Below are positions 1 to 8,969 of a stretch of DNA of 64,000 nt, piece by piece. The first letter of the stretch is position 1, and each line of letters opens with the position of its first letter. The notes below the pieces were generated by a model. It made no database searches and had not been told where the DNA came from. It saw only the letters and a program-made list of their open reading frames with translations. The stretch comes from Acidovorax sp. sic0104 (GTDB lineage: Bacteria; Pseudomonadota; Gammaproteobacteria; Burkholderiales; Burkholderiaceae_C). A program made the translations under genes and the position numbers. The stretch spans positions 62,001 to 126,000 of the forward strand of contig NZ_JAHUWH010000006.1 in NCBI RefSeq assembly GCF_019219095.1, in the 5' to 3' direction.

Positions 1-1241
1 AGTTCCCCGGCCACATGGCAGGGCAGCGACAGCGCGCAGCCGTCCAGCAGATTGATGGCGCTGGTATTTCGCAGCAGCAGGTTGTTGACGCGAAAGAATT
101 CTGCATCGCGCTGCGCACCCGGCGCCACGTCGGACAGCAGTGGCGCCACGATGGGGACGGTGGGCGACAGCAGCGCATCGTAGCCGTCGAGGGTGTCGTG
201 CATGCGCGCAATCCATTGCTGGCGGGCCTGCAGCAGATCCAGGTATTCCCAGGCCATCAGCGTGGCGCCTTTCTCGATGCGCTGGCGCACCCGGGGATCG
301 TAGCGCTCGCTGGCGCGCTGCAGCAGCTCGCGGTGCCAGGCATAGGCTTCCGGGGCTGCAAATCCGTAGGCCGGCTGCTCCTGTACCGCCGGCAGGTCAA
401 TGGTGTCGATGACGGCGCCGGCCGAGCGCAGAGTGGCCAAGGTGCGCTCGAAGGCGCGTGCCACGGTGGCATCCATGCCGTCCAGGAACAGCGTGCGGGG
501 CATGGCGAGGCGGTACTGCGACAGTGGCGCCAGGCTGCGCGTCACGCGCCGCGCGGCCAGGATTTCGTGTGCCACGAAGGCATCGCGCACCGTGCGGGTC
601 ATCGCACAGGCGGTGTCGAGAGTGGTGGACAGCGGAACTGTTCCGGACGTGGGCACCAGCCGTGCAGTGTTCTTGAACCCCACGATGCCATTGAGCGCCG
701 CCGGAATGCGGATGGAGCCACCCGTGTCCGACCCCAGGCCGATGAACGCGGCCCCCGTGGCCACGGAAACGGCAGCGCCCGATGAAGACCCGCCCGGCAC
801 GCGCGGCGGGCCGGGCAAACTGCCGTGGTGCGCATCGAAGGCGGCTGGCGTGCCGAAATGGGGGTTCACCCCCACGCCGGAAAACGCAAACTCCACCATG
901 TTCGTGCGGCCGACGATGGCCGCGCCCGCTGCGCGCAGCCGCGCCACTGCGGGGCTGTCCTGCAACGCATCGGGAGCGTGCGCCAGCGCGGTGGACCCGG
1001 CCGCCGTGGGCTGGCCCGCGATGTCGAACAGATCCTTGACCGACACGGCCAGTCCGGCCAGGGGCAGGCGGGCAATGTCAGGTTGCACCACGGTGGTGCG
1101 TGCTGCATCGAACAAGGTCCGCACAAAGCTGTGGGTGTTGGCCGGCTCCAGCGCTGCGGCAATGCAGCGCTGGAGCTCGGCAGAAGCGGTGGTGGCTCCA
1201 TCGTGCAGGCTGCCCCGCGTGGCAATCAGGTCGGCAAACAT
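1..1241 (-). CDS. Amidase signature family protein (C-terminus cut by window edge)
   Basis: Hydrolase of the amidase signature family, which cleaves amide bonds with a Ser-cisSer-Lys triad. Translating from the ATG at 1241, about 413 residues are visible before the window ends. Lys69 lies in VSVKD, the Ser-rich GGSSSGA motif is at about residues 150-156, and the nucleophile candidate is Ser176 in SDTGGSIR. These are the family hallmarks. It is divergent from rpsB, with 240 bp between the starts. Substrate is unknown: the sequence could be a GatA-like, AtzF-like or general amidase, and no gatB or gatC is visible nearby. Family assignment is firm, specific function is not. Confidence 0.88.
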   Translation of the reverse strand, partial: MFADLIATRGSLHDGATTASAELQRCIAAALEPANTHSFVRTLFDAARTTVVQPDIARLPLAGLAVSVKDLFDIAGQPTAAGSTALAHAPDALQDSPAVARLRAAGAAIVGRTNMVEFAFSGVGVNPHFGTPAAFDAHHGSLPGPPRVPGGSSSGAAVSVATGAAFIGLGSDTGGSIRIPAALNGIVGFKNTARLVPTSGTVPLSTTLDTACAMTRTVRDAFVAHEILAARRVTRSLAPLSQYRLAMPRTLFLDGMDATVARAFERTLATLRSAGAVIDTIDLPAVQEQPAYGFAAPEAYAWHRELLQRASERYDPRVRQRIEKGATLMAWEYLDLLQARQQWIARMHDTLDGYDALLSPTVPIVAPLLSDVAPGAQRDAEFFRVNNLLLRNTSAINLLDGCALSLPCHVAGE

Positions 1242-1246
1242 GGGTG

Positions 1247-1255
1247 TGCTAGAAT
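1247..1255 (+). promoter_or_regulatory. Extended -10 promoter element for rpsB operon
   Basis: The sequence TGCTAGAAT is an extended -10 (TGn plus TAGAAT, five of six to TATAAT). No good -35 was found. It lies just upstream of the divergent amidase start and would give an rpsB mRNA with a leader of about 220 nt. Inferred from sequence only. Confidence 0.45.
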
Positions 1256-1261
1256 CTTTGG

Positions 1262-1481
1262 GTTTTGCTGGGAGCAGTAGCGCGGGCAAGGCGGCAGTGC
1301 AAATCGTGGGAGTCGATGCTGGCATCGATTCTCTTCAGCGAAGTACTGAAGCCGGTATGTGTGGCAGCTTTCGCAAGACCAATCGCAAACCAGCCCTGTC
1401 AAGGTGTTGCGCTCCCAGTGCCAAGGCACGGCGGCGCAAGTATTGGGGCTGGATTTTAGACCCAACCTTTGGAGTATTTTT
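1262..1481 (+). promoter_or_regulatory. Structured rpsB 5' leader
   Basis: This 220-nt stretch holds no gene. Several short inverted repeats are visible: GTCGATG/CATCGAT around 1311-1328, CTTCAG/CTGAAG at 1333-1338 and 1346-1351, and GTGCC/GGCAC at 1418-1429. In enterobacteria the S2 protein represses its own rpsB-tsf mRNA through a structured leader. A similar role here is inference. The rpsB ribosome-binding site GGAG is at 1471-1474. Confidence 0.4.
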
Positions 1482-2234
1482 ATGTCCGTTACCATGCGCG
1501 AAATGCTGGAAGCCGGTGTCCACTTCGGTCACCAAACCCGCTTCTGGAACCCCAAGATGGCCCCCTACATCTTCGGCCATCGCAACAAGATCCACATCAT
1601 CAACCTGGAAAAGTCGCTGCCACTGTTCCAGGAAGCGCAAAAGTTCGCCAAGCAACTGGCTGCCAACCGCGGCACGATCCTGATGGTCGGCACGAAGCGC
1701 CAGGCCCGTGAGATCCTGTCCACCGAAGCCCTGCGCGCTGGCGTGCCCTTCGTGGACCAGCGCTGGCTCGGCGGCATGCTGACGAACTTCAAGACCGTGA
1801 AGACCTCGATCAAGCGCCTCAAGGACATGAAGGCCCAGCAGGAAGCCGGCCTCGAAAGCCTGAGCAAGAAGGAGCAACTGACCTTCTCCCGCGAAATCGA
1901 GAAGCTCGAAAAGGACATCGGCGGCATCCAGGACATGACGGCCCTGCCTGACGCCATCTTCATCATCGACGTGGGCTTCCACAAGATCGCCGTGGCCGAG
2001 GCCAAGAAGCTGGGCATCCCGCTGATCGGCGTGGTTGACACGAACCACTCGCCCGAAGGCATCGACTACGTGATCCCCGGCAACGACGACTCGGCCAAGG
2101 CCGTGACGCTGTACGCCCGTGGCATCGCCGACGCGATCATCGAAGGCCGCGCCAACGCCGTGAACGAAGTGGTCAAGGCTGCTACGGCCGAGAGCTCCGA
2201 CGAGTTCGTGGAAGTGCAAGAAGCCGCCGCCTGA
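1482..2234 (+). CDS. rpsB: 30S ribosomal protein S2
   Basis: Structural protein of the small ribosomal subunit that helps recruit S1. The protein is 250 residues, normal for bacterial S2. It starts [18 protein letters not shown] and contains the family signature [15 protein letters not shown] near residue 92. The ATG at 1482 was chosen over upstream in-frame codons because GGAG sits 7 bp before it and the S2 homology begins there. It is followed by a terminator-like hairpin and then tsf, the usual partner. Confidence 0.98.
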   Translation: MSVTMREMLEAGVHFGHQTRFWNPKMAPYIFGHRNKIHIINLEKSLPLFQEAQKFAKQLAANRGTILMVGTKRQAREILSTEALRAGVPFVDQRWLGGMLTNFKTVKTSIKRLKDMKAQQEAGLESLSKKEQLTFSREIEKLEKDIGGIQDMTALPDAIFIIDVGFHKIAVAEAKKLGIPLIGVVDTNHSPEGIDYVIPGNDDSAKAVTLYARGIADAIIEGRANAVNEVVKAATAESSDEFVEVQEAAA

Positions 2235-2267
2235 TACCCGGCTGCGCGATTCGTCGCGAATGAAAGC

Positions 2268-2295
2268 GGGGCCCCTGGTGAGCCCCCTTTTTTTT
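2268..2295 (+). terminator. Intrinsic terminator or attenuator between rpsB and tsf
   Basis: GGGGC (2268-2272) pairs with GCCCC (2282-2286) around a 9-nt loop and is followed by eight T residues at 2288-2295. It lies inside the presumed rpsB-tsf operon, so it may be a partial terminator that sets the S2 to EF-Ts ratio. Confidence 0.65.
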
Positions 2296-2301
2296 AGGCT
2301 G

Positions 2302-2331
2302 AATCCAATCCGATCCGATCCAATCCAATCG
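2302..2331 (+). repeat. Pentanucleotide tandem repeat before tsf
   Basis: Six consecutive 5-bp units read AATCC, AATCC, GATCC, GATCC, AATCC, AATCG. The array lies between the hairpin at 2268-2295 and the tsf start codon at 2359, in the tsf 5' untranslated region. Arrays of this kind can change copy number by slippage. Confidence 0.85.
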
Positions 2332-2358
2332 ATTGAACTGAACACTGAAGGAATAAAG

Positions 2359-3288
2359 ATGGCTGCAATTACCGCAAGCATGGTCGCCGAACTGCGCGCC
2401 AAGACCGATGCCCCCATGATGGAATGCAAGAAGGCCCTGACGGAAGCCGACGGCGACCTGGCCAAGGCTGAAGAGCTGCTGCGCGTCAAGCTCGGCACCA
2501 AGGCTGGCAAGGCTGCTTCGCGCGTTACCGCCGAAGGCGTGGTCGCCAGCTTCATCGAAGGCAACGTGGGTGGCCTGATCGAAGTCAACAGCGAAACCGA
2601 CTTCGTCTCCAAGAACGACAGCTTCATCGCCCTGGCCAACGCCGCTGCCAAGCTGGTGGCCCAGCACAACCCCGCAGACATCGCGGCCCTGGGTGCGCTG
2701 GCCTACGAGCAAGACAGCTTCGGCCCCACGCTGGAAGACGTGCGCAAGGGCCTGATCGGCAAAATCGGCGAGAACATGTCGTTCCGCCGCTTCAAGCGCT
2801 TCAGCGGCTCCAATCTGGCTGCCTATCTGCACGGCTCGCGCATCGGCGTGGTGGTGGAGTTCGACGGCGACGCTGCAGCCGCCAAGGATGTGGCCATGCA
2901 CGTGGCCGCCATGAAGCCCGTGGCCCTGACCAGCGCCGATGTGCCTGCCGAACTGATCGCCAAGGAGCGCTCGGTCGCCGAAGGCAAGGCCGACGAAGCC
3001 AACAAGGAACTCGTCGCTGCCGGCAAGCCCGCGCAAAGCGCTGAAATCACGGCCAAGCGCATCGACGGCGCCGTGCAGAAGTACCTCAAGGAAGTCTCGC
3101 TGGCCGACCAGGTTTTCGTGAAGGCTGCCGATGGCAAGCAGACCGTGGCCCAGATGCTCAAGGCTGCCAACACCACCGTGAAGGGCTTCACCCTCTACGT
3201 CGTGGGCGAAGGCATCGAGAAGAAGGCCGACGACTTCGCGGCCGAAGTGGCTGCCCAGGTCGCCGCCGCCAAGGCTGCTGCAGCCTGA
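2359..3288 (+). CDS. tsf: Translation elongation factor Ts
   Basis: Nucleotide exchange factor for EF-Tu. The product is 309 residues, slightly longer than the common 283-300. The N-terminal UBA-like domain includes [12 protein letters not shown] (residues about 16-27), and the EF-Tu contact motif ETDFVSKN lies near residue 80. The ATG at 2359 follows GAAGGAAT, a good Shine-Dalgarno sequence. It sits between rpsB and pyrH, the standard order. Confidence 0.97.
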   Translation: MAAITASMVAELRAKTDAPMMECKKALTEADGDLAKAEELLRVKLGTKAGKAASRVTAEGVVASFIEGNVGGLIEVNSETDFVSKNDSFIALANAAAKLVAQHNPADIAALGALAYEQDSFGPTLEDVRKGLIGKIGENMSFRRFKRFSGSNLAAYLHGSRIGVVVEFDGDAAAAKDVAMHVAAMKPVALTSADVPAELIAKERSVAEGKADEANKELVAAGKPAQSAEITAKRIDGAVQKYLKEVSLADQVFVKAADGKQTVAQMLKAANTTVKGFTLYVVGEGIEKKADDFAAEVAAQVAAAKAAAA

Positions 3289-3351
3289 CCTGCTGCATCA
3301 AGCCTGCCCCCACCACACTCACCGCCGTACTTGCCTTTGGAGAAATCACAC

Positions 3352-4074
3352 ATGTCCCACGCCGCACCAGCCCACAAGCGCATCCTGCTCAAGCTGTCTG
3401 GTGAGGCGCTGATGGGGGATGACTCCTTTGGCATCAACCGCGCCACCATCGTTCGCATGGTGGAAGAGATCGCCGAAGTGACCCGCCTGGGCGTCCAGGT
3501 GGCCGTGGTGATCGGTGGGGGAAATATTTTCCGTGGCGTGGCCGGCGGCTCGGTCGGCATGGACCGGGCCACGGCCGACTACATGGGCATGCTGGCCACC
3601 GTGATGAACGCGCTGGCCCTGGCGGATGCGATGGACAAGCAGGGCCTGGTGGCCCGCGTGATGTCCGCCATCGCCATCGAGCAGGTGGTTGAGCCCTATG
3701 TGCGCCCCAAGGCGCTGCAGTACCTCGAAGAAGGTAAGGTCGTCGTCTTTGCCGCCGGAACGGGTAACCCGTTCTTCACCACCGATACCGCTGCAGCGCT
3801 GCGTGGCGCTGAAATCGGTGCCGAGCTGGTGCTCAAGGCCACCAAGGTGGACGGCGTTTATACTGCCGACCCCCAGAAAGACCCTGCTGCCACGCGCTAC
3901 ACCAAGCTGAGTTTCGACGAAGCCATGTCCCGCAACCTGGGCATCATGGATGCCACGGCGTTCGCGCTGTGCCGCGACCAGAAGCTGCCGGTGCGCGTGT
4001 TCTCCATCATCAAGCACGGCGCCTTGAAGCGCGTGGTGATGGGCGAGGACGAAGGCACGCTGGTCTACGCCTGA
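3352..4074 (+). CDS. pyrH: UMP kinase
   Basis: Phosphorylates UMP to UDP in pyrimidine nucleotide synthesis; it belongs to the amino-acid kinase fold and forms hexamers. The product is 240 residues, typical length. Visible motifs are KLSGEALMG near the N-terminus, [10 protein letters not shown] around residue 55 and [12 protein letters not shown] around residue 165. The ATG at 3352 is preferred over an in-frame TTG at 3331 because GGAG at 3339-3342 is well spaced from it. Followed by frr. Confidence 0.97.
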   Translation: MSHAAPAHKRILLKLSGEALMGDDSFGINRATIVRMVEEIAEVTRLGVQVAVVIGGGNIFRGVAGGSVGMDRATADYMGMLATVMNALALADAMDKQGLVARVMSAIAIEQVVEPYVRPKALQYLEEGKVVVFAAGTGNPFFTTDTAAALRGAEIGAELVLKATKVDGVYTADPQKDPAATRYTKLSFDEAMSRNLGIMDATAFALCRDQKLPVRVFSIIKHGALKRVVMGEDEGTLVYA

Positions 4075-4131
4075 CGATTTGCATTTGCCGCCGCGCTGCG
4101 CATGGCCGGTGACTGGCTACAGGAGAACAAC

Positions 4132-4692
4132 ATGACGATTGCCGATATCAAGAAGAACGCAGAAACCAAGATGGACCAGTCCATCTCGGCCTTCAAGAAC
4201 AACCTGCAGAAGATCCGTACCGGCCGCGCCAATCCTGCACTGCTCGACACGGTGCAGGTCGAGTACTACGGCTCGTTCGTGCCGCTCAGCCAGGTGGCCA
4301 ACGTCTCCCTGATCGACTCGCGCACCATCAGCGTCCAGCCCTGGGAAAAGGGCATGGGCGCCAAGATCGAGAAAGCCATCCGCGAAAGTGACCTGGGCCT
4401 GAATCCCGCGTCCATGGGCGACCTGATCCGCGTGCCCATGCCCCCGATGAGCGAAGAGCGCCGCAAGGAAATGACCAAGCTGGCGCGCAACGAAGGCGAG
4501 AGCGCCAAGATCGCCGTGCGCAACCTGCGCCGCGATGCCAACGAATCCGTGAAGAAGCTCGTCAAGGACAAGCTGGCGTCCGAAGACGACCAAAAGCGCG
4601 CTGAAACCGACGTGCAGAAGTTCACCGACCGGCATATCGCAGAGATCGATGCGCTGGTGGCGGCCAAGGAACAGGAAATCATGGCCGTCTGA
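4132..4692 (+). CDS. frr: Ribosome recycling factor
   Basis: Splits post-termination ribosomes together with EF-G. The product has 186 residues, the usual length, and starts [18 protein letters not shown]. It carries the [12 protein letters not shown] motif near residue 27 and the C-terminal coiled-coil helix. The ATG at 4132 follows AGGAG with good spacing; an in-frame upstream ATG at 4102 lacks homology. It lies 57 bp after pyrH and 33 bp before uppS. Confidence 0.97.
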   Translation: MTIADIKKNAETKMDQSISAFKNNLQKIRTGRANPALLDTVQVEYYGSFVPLSQVANVSLIDSRTISVQPWEKGMGAKIEKAIRESDLGLNPASMGDLIRVPMPPMSEERRKEMTKLARNEGESAKIAVRNLRRDANESVKKLVKDKLASEDDQKRAETDVQKFTDRHIAEIDALVAAKEQEIMAV

Positions 4693-4725
4693 GCGCCCGA
4701 TTCACGGGTTCTCTGAACGCTCTGC

Positions 4726-5457
4726 ATGTCTGAATCTCCGGTGGTGCCGCACCACATCGCCATCGTCATGGATGGCAATGGCCGATGGGCCAAGCGCCGT
4801 TTCCTGCCGCGCCTGGCAGGCCACAAGCAAGGGGTCGATTCGCTGCGCCGCTGTGCCCGTGCCTGCGCCGAGCGCGGTGTTGCGGTGCTGACCGTCTTCG
4901 CGTTCTCGTCCGAAAACTGGAACCGCCCCGCCGACGAGGTGTCCGGACTGATGGAGTTGTTGGCGCTGGCGCTTGCGCGCGAAGTGCCCGAGCTCAAGAA
5001 GGACGGGGTGCGCCTGCACTTCGTGGGCGAGCGCAGCGGCCTGTCGGCCAAGGTCCAGGCAGGGCTGGCCCAGGCAGAGGCCGCGACCGCCGAAAACGAC
5101 CGGCTGGTGCTCAACGTCTGCTTCAACTACGGGGGGCGCTGGGACATCGCCCAGGCGGCTGCTTCTCTCGCGGCGCGGGGGGAGCCCATCACCGAAGCCA
5201 GCCTGCAAGGCGCAATGGGCCTGGCCCATGTCCCCGACCCCGATCTCGTGATCCGCACCGGGGGCGAAATGCGGATCAGCAACTTTCTGCTGTGGCAGGC
5301 GGCATACTCCGAGTTCTTCTTCAGCGACCGGTTGTGGCCGGACTTTGACGAATCGGCGCTGGACGAGGCGATCGCCGCCTTCAATGGCCGCGAGCGCCGT
5401 TTTGGCAAAACCTCCGAACAGATCCTGTCCGCGCATCCCCATTCGATGCCGGGCTGA
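4726..5457 (+). CDS. uppS: Isoprenyl (undecaprenyl) diphosphate synthase
   Basis: Cis-prenyltransferase that makes undecaprenyl diphosphate, the lipid carrier for peptidoglycan and O-antigen. The product is 243 residues. The catalytic Asp lies in IVMDGNGRWAKRR (Asp16), and NVCFNYGGRWDI, DLVIRTGGEMRISNF and SEFFFSDRLWPDF are further family motifs. It ends 8 bp before cdsA. No clear Shine-Dalgarno is visible, so translation may depend on coupling with frr. Confidence 0.96.
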   Translation: MSESPVVPHHIAIVMDGNGRWAKRRFLPRLAGHKQGVDSLRRCARACAERGVAVLTVFAFSSENWNRPADEVSGLMELLALALAREVPELKKDGVRLHFVGERSGLSAKVQAGLAQAEAATAENDRLVLNVCFNYGGRWDIAQAAASLAARGEPITEASLQGAMGLAHVPDPDLVIRTGGEMRISNFLLWQAAYSEFFFSDRLWPDFDESALDEAIAAFNGRERRFGKTSEQILSAHPHSMPG

Positions 5458-5465
5458 AAGGCCCC

Positions 5466-6326
5466 ATGCTCAAACAGCGCGTCATCACAGCCCTCGCCCT
5501 GCTGGCCATCTTGCTGCCGGCGCTCTTCTACACGTCCACCACTCCATTCACCGTGGTGGTGCTGGTGCTCATGGCCGCCGGGGCCTGGGAATGGGGCCGG
5601 CTGAGTGGCTTCGGACAGGCGGGCTCCGTGGCGGTGGGTGCCGCCTGCGTCGCGCTGTGCGCCGGATCGTGGGCGCTCGGCTGGGTGGGTCGTCCCTTGA
5701 CCGGGCTCTGGGTGGTGGCGGGCGGCCTGTGGGTGCTGGCTGCCGCGTGGCTGCTCAAGGCCGGAGTGCCCGGCTGGCCCCGCATCCCTGCGGCGGTGCG
5801 GCTGGTGGCCGGGGTTCTGGCGCTCTGGCTGGCTTGGCTGGCGGTGGTGCAGGCGCGCAATGTCGGTATCAATTTTCTGCTGTCGGTGCTGCTGCTGGTG
5901 TGGGTTGCCGACATCTTTGCTTACTTCGCCGGCCGCGCTTTCGGGCTGCGTTTTACCAAAGGCAAGCTCGCCCCGTCGATCAGCCCTGGCAAGAGCTGGG
6001 AAGGCGTGTGGGGTGGACTGGCGGGCGTGATCGTAATGGCCTTCCTCTGGGTGGCTGCCGATGGCCACTGGCAGGCGGCGGTACCCAGTTTCTATAGCCG
6101 CATGGCCCAGCAAGGATGGTGGCTGCTCGTGATCGCGGCGCTGTTCATGGTGGCGATGAGTGTCTCGGGCGATCTGGTGGAGTCCCTCATCAAGCGCAGT
6201 GCCGGCGTCAAGGACAGCAGCAACCTGCTGCCCGGCCATGGCGGCGTGCTCGACCGGGTGGACGCGCTGCTGCCGACCTTGCCGTTGGCCATGATGCTCA
6301 CCAGCCTGACGACAACAGCGCATTAA
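5466..6326 (+). CDS. cdsA: Phosphatidate cytidylyltransferase
   Basis: Integral membrane enzyme that converts phosphatidic acid and CTP to CDP-diacylglycerol, the precursor of all phospholipids. The product is 286 residues and very hydrophobic, with about seven or eight membrane segments. The CdsA signature is complete near the C-terminus: SLIKRSAGVKDSSNLLPGHG followed by GVLDRVD. SPGKSWEG is a second conserved patch. Part of the uppS-cdsA-dxr-rseP run. Confidence 0.96.
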   Translation: MLKQRVITALALLAILLPALFYTSTTPFTVVVLVLMAAGAWEWGRLSGFGQAGSVAVGAACVALCAGSWALGWVGRPLTGLWVVAGGLWVLAAAWLLKAGVPGWPRIPAAVRLVAGVLALWLAWLAVVQARNVGINFLLSVLLLVWVADIFAYFAGRAFGLRFTKGKLAPSISPGKSWEGVWGGLAGVIVMAFLWVAADGHWQAAVPSFYSRMAQQGWWLLVIAALFMVAMSVSGDLVESLIKRSAGVKDSSNLLPGHGGVLDRVDALLPTLPLAMMLTSLTTTAH

Positions 6327-6344
6327 CGCAATAGCGCAGTAGGA

Positions 6345-7526
6345 ATGATGAAACAACGACTCACCGTACTGGGCTCCACGGGATCCATCGGCACCAGCAC
6401 GCTGGATGTGGTGGCGCGCCATCCTGATCGCTTCGAGGTGTTTGCGCTGAGCGCCGCGACCCAGGTGGACCTGATGCTGGCGCAGTGCGCGCAGTTCAAG
6501 CCGAAGTTTGCCGTGATGGCCAGTGAGGCCCACGCGCGTCAACTGGCTGAAAAATTGGCATCCAATGGCCTTTCTACGCAGGTCCTGCAAGCGGTGGATG
6601 CTCTTGAAACGATAGCATCGCATCCCGAAGTGGACGCCGTGATGGCCGCCATCGTGGGGGCGGCGGGCTTGTCCCCCTGTCTGGCGGCAGCCCGCGCGGG
6701 CAAGCGCCTGCTGTTGGCCAACAAGGAGGCGCTGGTGGTCGGCGGCGAGCTGTTCATGCAGACCGTGAAGCAGGGCGGTGCCACGCTGCTGCCCATCGAC
6801 AGCGAGCATTCGGCGATCTTCCAGTGCCTGCCCGAAGACCCCGCCACCTGGCCGGACCGGGTGGACAGCATCCTGCTGACCGCGTCAGGGGGGCCCTTCC
6901 GTCAGCGCGATCCGGCCACGCTGTCCCAGATCACGCCCGAGCAGGCTTGCGCGCACCCGAATTTCTCTATGGGGCGCAAGATTTCGGTGGATTCGGCCAC
7001 GATGATGAACAAGGCGCTCGAAGTCATCGAGGCGCGCTGGCTGTTCGACCTGCATCCGGACCAGATCAAGGTGGTGATCCATCCGCAGCAGATTATCCAT
7101 TCGATGGTGCAGTTCAAGGATGCGTCCATCCTGGCGCAACTGGGCACGCCCGACATGCGCGTGCCCATCGCCTGCGGCCTGGCGTGGCCCGAGCGCATTG
7201 CCAGTGGCGCAAGCCGGCTGGACTTCTCCACGCTGTCGGCGCTGGCTTTCGAGGACGCGGACGCCGTCCGCTTCCCGGGCCTGCACCTGTCCTGGCAAGC
7301 CCTCAAGGCCGCAGAGGGGACCACGGCGGTGCTCAACGCCGCCAATGAAGTGGCGGTAGGGGCATTCTTGCAGGGCCGGCTTCGTTTTGACCGCATCCAT
7401 GCCGTGAATCTTGCAACTTTGGACGCGGTGTCCCCCTCCAAGCCGGATTCGCTTGCCGCATTGCTCGACCTGGATGCACAGGCCCGGCACGCTGCCGAGC
7501 ATGCGGCAGTCCGCATGGCGGCCTGA
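6345..7526 (+). CDS. dxr: 1-deoxy-D-xylulose 5-phosphate reductoisomerase
   Basis: Second step of the MEP isoprenoid pathway, NADPH- and metal-dependent. The product is 393 residues, normal. The NADPH-binding motif GSTGSIGTSTLDV is at residues 10-22. ANKEALVVGGEL, PIDSEHSAIFQCL and SMGRKISVDSATMMNKALE are the metal- and substrate-binding motifs. Residues about 75-91 are encoded by a copy of the dispersed 50-bp repeat (6567-6617, reverse orientation), without visible loss of frame. The start could also be the second ATG at 6348. Confidence 0.97.
   Translation: MMKQRLTVLGSTGSIGTSTLDVVARHPDRFEVFALSAATQVDLMLAQCAQFKPKFAVMASEAHARQLAEKLASNGLSTQVLQAVDALETIASHPEVDAVMAAIVGAAGLSPCLAAARAGKRLLLANKEALVVGGELFMQTVKQGGATLLPIDSEHSAIFQCLPEDPATWPDRVDSILLTASGGPFRQRDPATLSQITPEQACAHPNFSMGRKISVDSATMMNKALEVIEARWLFDLHPDQIKVVIHPQQIIHSMVQFKDASILAQLGTPDMRVPIACGLAWPERIASGASRLDFSTLSALAFEDADAVRFPGLHLSWQALKAAEGTTAVLNAANEVAVGAFLQGRLRFDRIHAVNLATLDAVSPSKPDSLAALLDLDAQARHAAEHAAVRMAA
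6567..6617 (-). repeat. Dispersed repeat copy F, inside dxr
   Basis: Read on the minus strand it begins TGCTATCG and contains CGCTTGCAGGAC then GCG, ending in GGCC. The CGCTTGCnGGACnnGCG core lies at the same offset as in the copy in lpxB. It is in frame with dxr. Confidence 0.6.
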
Positions 7527-7560
7527 GCGCCGATCCAGCGATACACGGAAACTTGCCACC

Positions 7561-8925
7561 ATGCTGCTCACCATCGTTGCCTTCATTGTTGCCCTGGGCA
7601 TCCTGATCGCCGTGCACGAATACGGCCATTACCGCGTGGCCGTGGCGTGCGGCGTGAAGGTGCTGCGGTTTTCCGTCGGGTTCGGGCAGCCGCTTCTGCG
7701 CTGGCAGCCCAAGGGTTCACCCACCGAGTTCGTGCTGGGGGCATTCCCGCTGGGCGGCTATGTCCGCATGCTGGACGAGCGCGAGGCGCCCGTGTCTGCC
7801 CAAGAGCGGCACCTCGCCTTCAACACCCAGCCCCTGCGTTCGCGTGCAGCCATCGTGGCTGCGGGGCCCATCGCCAATTTGCTGCTGGCCGTCCTTCTGT
7901 ATTCCATCGTGAACTGGAACGGCGTGCAGGAGCCCAAGGCCGTGCTGGCCAGCCCGGTGACAGGCTCGGTGGCGCACGCCGCTGGCTTGCGGGGCGGTGA
8001 ACTGGTCGCGCAGGCAGCGCTGGGCACGGACGACCTGGAGCCTGTGCGCTCGTTCGAGGAACTGCGCTGGCTGCTGACGCGCGGCGCCCTCGAAGGCGAG
8101 ACGGTGCGCCTGGATGTGCAGCCCCAGTCGGGGGCCGCGCACCGCGAGGTTCGCCTGGACATGTCGAAGATAGACAGCCGTGAGGCCGATGCGCAGCTCT
8201 TTCGCAAGATCGGCATCCTCGGCCCCTGGACCCGTCCGGTCCTGGGCGAGGTGATGCCTGACGGTGCGGCCGCACGCACCGGGCTGCGGCAGGGCGACGT
8301 GGTGCTCAAGGTCGGCGCGACCGATGTGGTGGACGGCCAGCAACTGCGCGAGCTGATCCGCCAGTCCGTGAAGGGCTCGCAGCCCGTCGCCCAGCCTTGG
8401 CGCATCGACCGCTCGGGGCAGGTGCTGAGCCTGGACGTGGCGCCCGAGGCCAAGACCGAAGCGGGTGCCGTGGTGGGCCGCATCGGCGCGTATGTGGGTG
8501 CGGCGCCTGAGTTTGTCACCGTCGAGTACGGCGTGCTCGAAGGTCTCTGGAGCGGCGTCGTCAAGACCTGGGATGTCTCGATCCTCACGCTGCGCATGAT
8601 GGGCCGGATGGTCATCGGCGAAGCGTCTCTCAAGAACCTGAGCGGGCCGCTGACGATTGCCGACTACGCGGGCCGCTCGGCCAGCCTGGGCCTCACGCAG
8701 TACCTTGTCTTCCTCGCGCTCATCAGTGTGAGCCTGGGGGTGTTGAACCTGCTTCCGCTGCCAGTCTTGGATGGTGGGCACCTGATGTATTATCTTTGGG
8801 AGGGTGTCACAGGCAAGGGAGTGTCGGACGCATGGATGGAACGCCTGCAGCGCGGAGGCGTTGCGGTCTTGCTTCTCATGATGTCCATCGCCTTGTTCAA
8901 CGACGTCACCCGGCTTTTTGGCTAA
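7561..8925 (+). CDS. rseP: RIP zinc metalloprotease RseP (site-2 protease)
   Basis: Intramembrane protease that releases sigma-E by cutting the anti-sigma factor RseA and clears signal-peptide remnants. The product is 454 residues. The zinc motif HEYGH is at residues 19-23 in the first membrane segment, and the second metal ligand is in LPVLDGGHLMYY near the C-terminus. Two PDZ-like stretches lie between them. The ATG at 7561 begins the hydrophobic first helix; frames open upstream lack homology. It is followed directly by bamA, whose product is an envelope-stress-linked target. Confidence 0.97.
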   Translation: MLLTIVAFIVALGILIAVHEYGHYRVAVACGVKVLRFSVGFGQPLLRWQPKGSPTEFVLGAFPLGGYVRMLDEREAPVSAQERHLAFNTQPLRSRAAIVAAGPIANLLLAVLLYSIVNWNGVQEPKAVLASPVTGSVAHAAGLRGGELVAQAALGTDDLEPVRSFEELRWLLTRGALEGETVRLDVQPQSGAAHREVRLDMSKIDSREADAQLFRKIGILGPWTRPVLGEVMPDGAAARTGLRQGDVVLKVGATDVVDGQQLRELIRQSVKGSQPVAQPWRIDRSGQVLSLDVAPEAKTEAGAVVGRIGAYVGAAPEFVTVEYGVLEGLWSGVVKTWDVSILTLRMMGRMVIGEASLKNLSGPLTIADYAGRSASLGLTQYLVFLALISVSLGVLNLLPLPVLDGGHLMYYLWEGVTGKGVSDAWMERLQRGGVAVLLLMMSIALFNDVTRLFG

Positions 8926-8969
8926 CCCTTTGCCGCGCTTGCAACGCAACTGCGGCTCCAGCTTCATTC

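Noticed and set aside
1..1241. Calling the amidase gatA
   Set aside because: The signature motifs are common to the whole family and no gatB or gatC is adjacent.
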